DNA from: Lithodes maja
Taxonomy: Eukaryota; Arthropoda; Malacostraca; Decapoda; Lithodidae
Assembly (NCBI GenBank): GCA_037953745.1
Contig: JBAKBP010004309.1
Coordinates: 62,001-126,000 of the forward strand
DNA: 64,000 bases
Direction: 5' to 3'
Below are positions 34,821 to 43,886 of this stretch, one piece after another. The position numbers and the translations under genes were made by a program. The notes under the pieces are model-generated. The model worked only from the letters and a program-made list of their open reading frames with translations, made no database searches and had not been told where the DNA came from. The number at the start of each line of letters is the position of its first letter. The first letter of the stretch is position 1.

Positions 34821-35427
34821 TCATTGATATGAATGAGGAACAGAGTTGGGGCCAAAACTGATCCCTGGGGAACACCAGCATTTATTGAGTGAAATTGAGA
34901 ATAAAGGCCATCTACCATTACACATATTTTTTCTGTTATGAAGATAAGAAGAAATTAGTGGAACTAATGATGCAAGGCCGTAGTGTGACATCTTCGACAA
35001 TAAGGATTGATGCCAGACTCTATCAAATACCTTTGATATATCCAGTGCTATTGTACGTGTTTCACCATGTTGGTCTGTAGCTTGGTTGATTTGATGTGTA
35101 AGAAGGCAAAGAATGTCTGCAGTTGATCGACATCGTCTAAAACCATTTTGCCGATCACTGATTAATTTATTATTCTCAAGATGCTTAATTATGTGATTAT
35201 TTAATATAATTTCAAAGACTTTACCAAGAGTGGAAGTTATAGCTATTGGTCTGTAGTTTGATGGATCTGAAGAGGCACCTTTTTTGGGAACTGGATGGAT
35301 GTTTGCTTCTTTCCAGGGTACTGCGAAGCATGAGGTATGAGTACACTGACGGAAATTTTTTGCCAATACAGGAGCGAGCACCAAGGAGCAATTCTTAAGT
35401 ACTATTGGAGGAGCCCTTTCATAAGGA
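34821..35427 (-). pseudogene. LINE RT, N-terminal core
   Basis: Contains WKEANIHPVPKKGASSDPSN then YRPIAITSTLGKVFE, SDRQNGFRRCRSTADIL and LDISKVFDRVWH (motif A). It is truncated upstream at the CA-rich tract. Motif B is degraded ('SPGISFGPN'). The apparent N-terminal Cys-Val repeat comes from the (CA)n tract and is not part of the protein. Confidence 0.85.
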
Positions 35428-35440
35428 CATAACCCCTTTC

Positions 35441-35441
<1 letters not shown>

Positions 35442-35482
<41 letters not shown>
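35442..35482. repeat. (CA)n microsatellite
   Basis: About 20 CA units adjoining the LINE insertion site. Confidence 0.9.
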
Positions 35483-35485
<3 letters not shown>

Positions 35486-36055
35486 AAGTTAGGCTGAATT
35501 ACAAGCAACTTTTTACCTCAAACAGTCCACAGCTCACAATAAATAAAGCCCTTTTTTGATGAAGCTACGAATGTGGTTGGAACGAAGTCATGCATAGCAA
35601 ACTACCAGAAACTGTCTACCCCTCCAGAATTTTTGAGAACTTGAAGAATAATGGTTCCCTGGTTTGAAGAACGGAATATAAACACGGACATACACAAAAA
35701 TATATATTTGGCTACATCTCGTATATGGTTGTATTTGGAATGGTCGCTCTACGGGTTGTTTGATTGAGGTGGCTGTCTTTTCCTTGTGGTGACTTCAAAT
35801 TCAGTTCCATCTCTTAAACAAAATTTACATACTGTATAAACGAACATATAATACTTTAGATCTTTCACAATATAATGTTAGTTGTTTGATCTGTGCGTGT
35901 ATATATTCCGTTTGGTTATTTATTTTTGCAAGTTATAATTATGATTAGCTTCTTCCTTTTGTTCTGATTATGGAAACAACGATAATTTGATGGTTAATTG
36001 AGATAGATTTTATCCCTTTCACACTTAGAGATCCTTCCTAAACTATTCTATCTAT
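35483..36055. other. No gene recognised
   Basis: AT-rich, non-coding. Confidence 0.4.
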
Positions 36056-36432
36056 CTATCTATTGCCAGACGCCTTACTCCTCTTTACGAGGGTGGCCAT
36101 ACACAGAACGCCCCTAAGCAGACCTAACCCTTGTGAGAAGGACAATCCGTGCCAGTTTATTGAAGGACTTACAGGATTGACCACTCAGCTTAGGGTCCGT
36201 CTGACTCCGAGGCCCTCTATGTATATTTTAGCACTATTTTTCTACAGTGGTGCGCAGCTAGTCCATCCACTAACCTGCTTCACCTTAGGTGAGCAGTACG
36301 AATTTGTATAAGGTTTACTCCCCTAGACAGGTTGCCGACCAAGGCTGACGAGTCCCATCCAGCCGGATTTGTATAAGGTTGTCTCCCCTAGATGGGTTGC
36401 CGACCAAAGCTAACGAGTCCCATCCACCCGCA
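36056..36432 (+). repeat. Repeat G, copy 1
   Basis: About 375 bp matching 51588-51985 in direct orientation (roughly 88-90% by eye). Both end in two tandem ~65-bp units beginning ATTTGTATAAGGTT. The second copy lies within the DIRS-like element, so this copy is probably a fragment of another such element. Confidence 0.75.
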
Positions 36433-36501
36433 TTCCTAAACTGCTTAAAATTATTTAATGATAACCAGAAAAAAATGTGATATAGTAATTCTCAATAAAA
36501 A

Positions 36502-36716
36502 ATAACCCTTTCAGTATATCATGACGCATTTCTTCATTATATTCTGGCTGTCATTAGACGATTTTATACAGCTTAGGAAGGATCTGTGGGCATTAATAGG
36601 GGGAAGACTGCCGTACTAAATCGTTTGAATTCCACATGCCCTTCCTAATCTAAGTAAAATCGTCTAATAATAGCCAGAATAAACAGCCAAAGTGCGTCAT
36701 AATCCTCAAAGGTTTA
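36502..36716. mobile_element. Family D MITE, copy 3
   Basis: TAACCCTTTCAGTATATCATGACGC at the left; the inverse ends at about 36716. Interior 'ttagacgattttatacagct' is shared with the other D copies. Confidence 0.6.
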
Positions 36717-36723
36717 TATTTAT

Positions 36724-37011
36724 TAGTGGCCCCTCCATCTATATGCCTATTAGTATAATAGTCCACTTTCCAGCGCCCGCGGTCCGCCAGTTTGAAACTA
36801 CCGCCGCGGGGAGAAAGAATCCTACGTCATAAGTGCAACGCTAATTCTCTTATGGATTCGTCTTATAATTGGAGTACTCACTATGAAAAAACTTTGTAGA
36901 AAAGAAAAAATTAAAATTAACTTAATACTTGTTATATTAATGCTTTCCATCTCGGTGGATTTCTTGAGTGGATTCTATCCCTGACGTTGCTCTTAGAGAC
37001 GCCATTCCCCC
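36724..37011 (+). repeat. Left inverted terminal repeat of the DIRS-like element
   Basis: Runs from TTAGTGGCCCCTCC to GACGCCATTCCCCC and matches the inverse of 55189-55484. Shared blocks include 'gcctattagtataatagtcc', 'atcctacgtcataagtgcaa' and 'atgctttccatctcggtgga'. Confidence 0.8.
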
Positions 37012-38259
37012 TTCCTGTCCCCGCGGTCAACCTGACTGGACGTGTGCCGCCTGTGCTCCGCCACATTCTTCGTTCGCTCGCTTCTAGTGAGTCCTTGCTC
37101 ATTTGTATATATCTGAGTTGTATTGAACAGATTTTAGAATAGCTATCACAGGCTGCCCCATTGGTATGCCCGCAGGGAGTGTTAAAATAGGGTACTTTTG
37201 TACAGGCGCCTACGTGTCCCCAGGATCAACGCCTCATGTGTTTTCTGTTTTTAGTGTTTCTGCGCCTTAGATTTTGCTCTTACCTACTAGTTAGGAGGCT
37301 ACTATATCTGCAGAAATATGCTTCAGGCCGTCTCTATGAGGCAGTTGCATTGTTAATTGTTTAGCAGGCGCCCTGGTTCAAGGGTTGTCACACGTGGTGT
37401 GGAACCTTCTAGGGTCTGTGTCTGTGCTTGCCCTCTCTCGTGGGCCCCGGTCAGGAGCTGCTGCTGTGTCTTCAGGAGATAAGGTAACCAATCAAGACGT
37501 CGATTACTATGAGTCTCGTGGCCAGCTTTAGTAGGGGTCTCCTTAGTGGGCTAGGGGTAATATATATTGTATTATTAAAATTATGATAATATTGTAGCCC
37601 TAAGTTTTCCCTCGTTGTTCATGTGCATTAGGCTACATGTTAGAGAGTCAGGAGACGTCCTGTCTGTCGGGTCTCTGGAGTTGTCTGTCTTTCCCTTTTA
37701 GTCGACTTCTCCGGTAGTTGGTTTTCCTGCCGGCTATCTTTCTGTGTATTGATGCCAGTTTTCGCCTCGCAGGCGGACGGGAATGGTACCATTTGACCCG
37801 GCGTGGTGTAGGTACCACGCACTTGCCGGCGGACATGCTAAGTCCGACGGGAGGGATCCCGGCTACGCCGGATGAAGTCACCCAAAACTTCGCACGACAG
37901 GACTTTTTACGCCCGGCGGCACAGTCCCGTGTGGTCCTTAACTATTTCGCTAATCCAAATAGACGTTCAGATAGTTAAGAAACTTGGTTTTAAGGGTCAG
38001 TGACTCATGTCATAGGTCAGCAGTCCGATTGAGAAGACACCTTCAAGGGGGGGTATCTTCATATAGGAATGCGGCGGAAAGTTGGGGTAGCGGTTGGGCT
38101 ACAGCTGATTTTCCGGCGTATTTCAGGTGTTAGGATATATAAAACCTCTTGGGTTATCCTTATGAGCATTGATTCCTGGAAATGTTTATTTCCAGATCTC
38201 ATCACACCTTGAGCAGAGGAAGGAACCGCTCCCGGCGGGGAGGGGGTTTAAGTACAAGC
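37012..38259. other. Leader region of the DIRS-like element
   Basis: No ORF of note between the left inverted repeat and the gag-like ATG. It is probably untranslated leader and is less AT-rich than the flanks. Confidence 0.4.
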
Positions 38260-39018
38260 ATGCCTCTGTTTAACATTTGTGCCACACCTACCTGCTCACT
38301 AGTCCCGGTAATTGCACACAAACTCTGTATACGATGTGTTACGTGCATCGATAGGTCTCAGTTTCTCTGGACTTCCCAGAGCCCGGTGTGCTCGGAACTT
38401 TATGTGGACTGGGTTAGTAAGCAAGATCTTTCGTGCATAGCAGCCTTGATCGATATCAAAACCAAGTTTACCTCATATGCCAAAAGAGTGGCGAATGTAG
38501 AGTTAATACGCAATGATGCAGACCTGTTACAGCTCATTCTGCTCTACTCATTTAATGATGATTCCCCAGTAGCACAGTCCACCCCTATCAATACAGCTAA
38601 AATTCAACTTGTAGAGCAATTAGCCATTGACAGTGACTCGGAGTCTTTTCAGGTAATCCCCCCTCCCCAACACAAGAGAGCACGTTCGGCATCGCCAGAC
38701 GCCCAACCAAGATTGACATCCAGGTCGCCTCGACGATAGTGCAGACAGCCTTCAGTCCAGGACCCTCGGTCTCCAAAACGACAGAGATATGACTTTATAT
38801 CCTCCACTGTTCAGATCACGGCGGAGGTTCACGCCAGTTACACTAGTACAAAGCCAACGTCGCAACAGAGGTGTAATCCGGATTCACGACCGCTCCCCTC
38901 AGTTTCTGCCCCTGAGGTGCCGGAGTTTTTTCCCGGACTCCTTGGGGCAGGAGCCGGGGGGATTGAGTCGGGTCCCAAGGATAGGTCTAAGGTAAGGGTA
39001 GCTCAACAGAGATCTTGA
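38260..39018 (+). pseudogene. Gag-like ORF of the DIRS-like element, with in-frame stop
   Basis: Starts at ATG 38260 (MPLFNICATPTCS). The N-terminal part has a Cys-rich cluster (CATPTC, then CIRCVTC, then VCSEL) followed by an acidic and a Ser/Pro/Arg-rich stretch (RARSASPDAQPRLTSRSPRR). This layout resembles DIRS gag proteins, with an N-terminal Cys cluster and a low-complexity linker. A TAG at 38737-38739 breaks it; the same frame stays open for another 92 codons to about 39018. The identification is by layout and by the RNase H downstream, not by a strong motif. Confidence 0.45.
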
Positions 39019-39208
39019 AAAATGCTCTCAAATGTTGATTTGCCTTGCCCCAAGGAAGAACGTTTAGCTTCACCATCCACGGCCACAGAGCAGTACCGCG
39101 GTTCGGCAGCAAGGGAAAGCACACCACGCTCAGGTCCTCAGGTAGGCCAAGATCCACCTACGTCCAAAACAGCTAGTTATCTCGACCCCTCTGGTTGTAC
39201 CTCCCTAT

Positions 39209-39212
39209 CTAG
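39209..39212. repeat. Target-site duplication CTAG (left)
   Basis: CTAG directly before the left LTR and again at 49113-49116 after the right LTR. Four bp is the usual Ty3/Gypsy duplication. Confidence 0.85.
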
Positions 39213-41112
39213 TGTTACGTCCTGGGATATATAAACACTGGGCTCTTTCTATTGGACTAGGTATGCGGCAACAAGCAACAACGGAAAACGCTAGATCCAA
39301 CCCTTATCAATAAACCCAGGCAACAAACCACCCTAAACCGTCAAGAGTCCTGCCTGGACAACAAGGTATCCTATGACTCGGTTACAGGGTGCACGCACTA
39401 TAGACTGCTGATAGTCAAGCAGGCTATATAAAAGATCACACAATTAAGTTGACTTAAAGCTTCAAGGAAAAGATAGATAACGGAATTAAATTGCAGAAAC
39501 AATTTAATAACAAACTAGAAGAAAGTACATTTAACGTTACGTTAATTAATACAACTAATCACCCCTGCGTGAAAGAAGGTGAAAGCAAACAGTCCTCAAA
39601 ACATCGTACCGGTAGACAAGATGCGGGGTTCTAAACTGCATGCGGCTACTGTAGGATCTGATGCTTAGCAAAGAAAGTATGTTACGGATTTAGAGAACTC
39701 TCAACTCATAAGCAGGAATAAATACTAGTGCTAGGACCTACAGTGTATAATGGCATAGGTATAATTAAATAAAGGCAGCAACTCGCAACATAACCACATA
39801 CAGGTGTGCTTCTCACTCTTAGTCAGGCAAGCCTGCTCGGACAGAGTCTCTAAGCCACACCCTGACTCACAATGCTCACAAAAATGGTAAACTGTGGCAC
39901 AATAACAAGCATACAGAAATAATAAACCCCTAGCTGTTAATCTGCCAGGTGGCAGAGGTCTAGCTGGAAGGATATAGGCTTCGGATACCCGGGCTGAGCC
40001 ACCTGCTCTAGCCTAGGGACGTTCCCAAGTCTGTGCGCCAAATTACACTAATTGAAAGGGTGCTCTCTTGAGAGACTCAGATCGCAAGTATCTGACTCTC
40101 GCCTGGCGACCCTAAAACATAAGCAAGACGTGCTAGCGCAGTGCTGAGTGGACTAGGCAAGGGCCCTCACACAACACAACACTAGACACACAGGGACACA
40201 GACAAGAAAATGCCCCCAGACTCCCACGGGTATCCTAGTAAAGTCGTGCGGGTCCACAGGACTCGCACCAGCAGACTTTACTTAAAGGATCGCAAAAAGC
40301 CTCCCCTCCGGTCTAGCCCCTGCTAACCTGACACAAGAACACACTAGCAAGCATGAAACCACCAAATATGAGACAACAAAAAAGCTTCCTAGGTCTCATT
40401 AACAATTACGTCTCTGCATAAGGCCCAAAATCCTATCTAGTTATCTGAGAGCTCGACGTTAATACAATAATAGATATAAGGTCTATCAAGGGGATGGGAT
40501 AATTAAATAGATTGGTGAAGTAGTGGAAGGAAGGTATACAAATTAAGAGAGAAAGTTTCTAAGTGGGGTTGAGAGGGATAGATATCAAGGGGTCCGAAGG
40601 GTACGACAGTGAGGTGAGCTCTGAGTCTTGAATCTGTCTGGACCCCGCCCTAGGCATGCAGAATACATCCCAGGCTTGGCAACACTCAACACAGTTGCCG
40701 GGTCAAAATCGTCTACCCCGTGCGTGAGTCGAAACTAAGCCTAACGTTACAATCGAATGCATATGGCAACGCTTCAGGCTCGTCCCAACCTGGACTCTCC
40801 GCGCGAAACAACGTCCCCCAGCCGGTCTCTCTCTCCCGCTCATCTCCTCCCACTCTCACTAGACTTACATCTTATATATTATAATGAAACAATCAACTAT
40901 CGAGAATAAAATATACTAAGATGCGTTGGGTAAGAATAAGGGCAGCTACAAGCTGTGAAACAACATAAGAATATCCCAGACATTAGTTACGTTGTCATAG
41001 GATATATACTAAGGAAAAGCCTGCCGGCCGGCTGCCGCCAGCCGGTTTGTAAACGGCTGGGCAGCCGACGCGCGCGCATGCCCGCACGTGGCTACTATGC
41101 AGAAGCGTCACA
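39213..41112 (-). repeat. 3' LTR of the Gmr1-like element (1900 bp)
   Basis: TGTTACG...GTCACA in plus orientation. It matches the right LTR with about two dozen substitutions and two indels (4 and 11 bp). By eye that is about 1.3% divergence, so the insertion is young relative to its surroundings. Confidence 0.95.
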
Positions 41113-41123
41113 CCTCCCCCAAG
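41113..41123 (-). promoter_or_regulatory. Polypurine tract
   Basis: CTTGGGGGAGG on the minus strand immediately before the 3' LTR, where plus-strand DNA synthesis is primed. Confidence 0.75.
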
Positions 41124-41435
41124 ATATAAGACCCTTGACTAAGTTCTTCATATCTAACAGAAAGCTTCTCATAGTACCACACACTGTTGCGACACAAGGC
41201 ACTATATATAAAAAAAATAAAGACTGTTGCGCTCCACCGAGCAAGTTCAACTAACTTAGCGACAATAAGCGTAAACATTCAACTTAGATACTGCTACAAC
41301 ATCTTTACAAAATTCTACACGTTATAAAAAATAAAGAGTTTTTATAAGGTTTTTGCTTTTTTAATTTGTCTTTTTCGGCTGAACTACAGTGACAGCCTAT
41401 TTTCCTCCACACTCAACCCTCAATCCTGTGGCAGT

Positions 41436-43536
41436 CTAACCAACATCATCCACCCTTGATAGACAATCGGCTATCACGTTATCAGAACCGGCAACATGGC
41501 GTATGTCCAGATTATACTCCTGAAGCATGAGTGACCACATGGTCAGCCTCATATTCCGGTTATGAAACTGATTCAAGAATTTCAGAGGGTGATGATCGGT
41601 ATAAACCACTACGACTGGTCCGAAAGCAGGAACATATACATCGAAGTGCCTGAGTGCCAGCACTATTGCCAGGAGTTCTTTTTCAATTACAGAGTAATTC
41701 CTTTGTGCACTATTGAATTTTTTACTGTAAAAACTCACTGGATGTTCGATACCTTCATCATCTGTCTGTAACAAGACAGCCCCAGCCCCTACGCCACTGG
41801 CATCAGTCGCCAGCTGAAAAGGTCTGCTGAAGTCCGGGGCCCTGAGTATGGGGTGGGTACATAACAGGTGTTTCACCAAGGAAAACGCCTCTGCACACTC
41901 AGGAGACCACCGGAACTTCTTGTCCTTAGATAATAAGTCAGTTAAAGGTGCAAGTACAGTCGAATAGCCTTTGATGAAGCGACGATAATAGCCTATCATA
42001 CCTAGAAACCGCATGATTTGTTTCTTAGTCGTAGGCTGGGGAAACTGATCGATGGCTTTGATCTTTGTCTGTGGAGGGCACACCTGACCCATCCCCACCT
42101 CGAACCCCAGGTACAAAACTGTGGCTTTGACAAAATCGCACTTACCCAGGTTTACCACCAAACCTGCTTCATTCAGTTTATTAAAAAGCTGTCCGATGTG
42201 AGCACAGTGACTGTTAAAATCCTCGTCGTATATTATGACATCATCTAGGTACACCGTACAGTTGGGAATGTCGGCTACAATGTCGTTCATTAATTTCTGA
42301 AACGTTGCAGGGGCAATTTTCAACCCGTATGGCATAACATGGCAACGATATGTGGCACCGTCCACCACAAACCCACACACCTCTCGCAGTCGTTCAGACA
42401 AGGGCACTTGCCAATAACCCTTAACAAGGTCTATCTTAGTGAGGAACTTGGCTTTTCCTATCTTATCCACACTGTCGTCCACGCGAGGGAGAGGGTAGGC
42501 ATTTGTGGGGGTTAAACCATTCAACCTGCGGAAATCTATACAAAACCGCACCTTGCCATCTGGTTTGGGCTGCAGTGTGATGGGGGAAGTCCACCTTACT
42601 GCACCCTCAGAAATCAACCCACGTTTCAGCATATAATCCAGCTCTTCCCTAAGTGCTGGTAATTTAATAGGGGGAACACAGTATGGCACTGATTTAAAGG
42701 GCGGGTGGTCCCCAACATCGACATCGTGCACCGCTTGAGTAGTGAGGCCAGGATGCTCCGCGAAAACAGCTGGGTTTGAATCAAACAAGTGCTGCACAGC
42801 TACACGCTGTTGCTCAGGCAGGTGCAATATCAACTCGTGAGCCACTTGTCTAGAATTCCCCGCCCACTGATCCGCGGAAACATGACAATCCCAATTATCC
42901 TCCCCCGCAGCTTGACTGTCCCTTCCTCCTTCTCCACCACGATCGCTGCAGATCAACACCGGGACAGTGAGAGGCTCGGAGGGGCGCCTCACATACTCTT
43001 TCATCAGATTTACATGGCAAAGTTGGTTCTTTTTCTTGCGATCAGGAGTAGCTACTAAATAGTCGAGATCAGAAACCTTCCTTACAACCCGATACGGACC
43101 AGAATACTTGGCAGACAAGGGGTGTCCCACCAGAGGCAGTAGTATCAGTACCTCCTGATCTACTTCAAACTCCCTCAGCTTCACCTTCTGGTCGTATCTG
43201 TCCTTCATCTGAGCTTGTGAACTCTTAAGGTTCCGACCTGCTACCTCCAAGCTCTTTAGCATTCTCTCACGGCTTTCAACTACATACTTTAGAAGCGAGC
43301 ATGGCTTTGTGACTCCCTCCCAGATCTCCTTGACTATGTGGAGGGGCCCCGTGACCCTGTGTCCAAAAACCAACTCGTTCGGGCTAAATCCCAAGCTCTC
43401 CCCAGGTACTTCTCTCGCAGCAAATAAAACGTATGGGAGACCTGGATCCCAGTCCTTCCCATTTTTCATGCAATAACACCGCAACATACTCTTGAGAGTC
43501 GAGTGCCACCTTTCCAAAACTCCCTGACTCTCGGAT
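41436..43536 (-). CDS. pol: pol 3' part: integrase C-terminus, reverse transcriptase, RNase H
   Basis: 693 codons from the ATG at 43517, with the frame open a little further upstream to a frameshift near 43537. Order: integrase end (ERWHSTLKSML), then the GPY/F-like C-terminal module (SAKYSGPYRVVRKVSDLDYL, about residue 130-150). RT follows at about 275-460, with KPDGKVRFCIDFRRLN, LTKIDLVKGYWQ, MPYGLKIAPATFQ and the catalytic YLDDVIIYDED. RNase H follows at about 555-690, with FQLATDASGVGAGAVLLQ, IEKELLAIVLAL and YTDHHPLKFLNQ, ending DNVIADCLSR. All RT and RNase H catalytic motifs are intact. It copies element RNA into DNA in the virus-like particle. The integrase-before-RT order is the key oddity. 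Confidence 0.95.
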
Positions 43537-43886
43537 GGTAAGCAGATGACACCACAGACACTATCCCATGTTGCTGCATGGTCTGCTTAAACAGAGCAGA
43601 AGTAAAATTGGATCGCTGATCAGACTGGATCTCCTGAGGGCAGCCATAACGAGAGAAATAGACAAGCAGGTTTTTTACAACAGTCTTAGCCATCCCGTTG
43701 CGCATGGGGTAAGCATCTGGATACCGTGTTGCTACATCCATTACAGTTAGTAAAAATGTATTGCCGGCACTAGTGGGGGGGCAATGGGCCAACCATATCG
43801 ATAACTACTTTGCTGAAGGGCGGCCCAATGACAGGGATGGGTTGTAACGGGGCTCTCGGGATGACCTGATTGGGTTTCCCAACAAC
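43466..43886 (-). pseudogene. int: Integrase catalytic core, broken by three lesions
   Basis: The minus-strand core carries LTVMDVATRYPDAYP (first Asp) and EIQSDQRSNFT (second Asp region), followed by the YHP motif. Three breaks are visible. A stop codon follows the zinc-finger Cys at 43887-43889, probably a single C-to-T change. One extra C lies in the C7 run near 43782. One base is missing near 43537, just after the YHP motif. Integrase cuts and joins element ends to host DNA, so this copy should not integrate by itself. Confidence 0.9.

Larger units (their letters stand above)
33866..35427 (-). mobile_element. 5'-truncated LINE with poly(A) tail (CR1/Jockey group)
   Basis: Poly(A) on the minus strand (33866-33879), then a C-terminal RT region and RT core reading leftward from about 35427. 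Flanks 'ctacat' (left) and 'gacataacccc' (right) rejoin a tandemly duplicated CA-rich unit, so the insertion borders are well placed and ACAT may be the target duplication. Coding is broken by frame changes. Confidence 0.85.

Noticed and set aside
34821..35483. Cys-Val repeat start of the LINE protein
   Set aside because: It derives from the (CA)n tract outside the insertion border near 35427.
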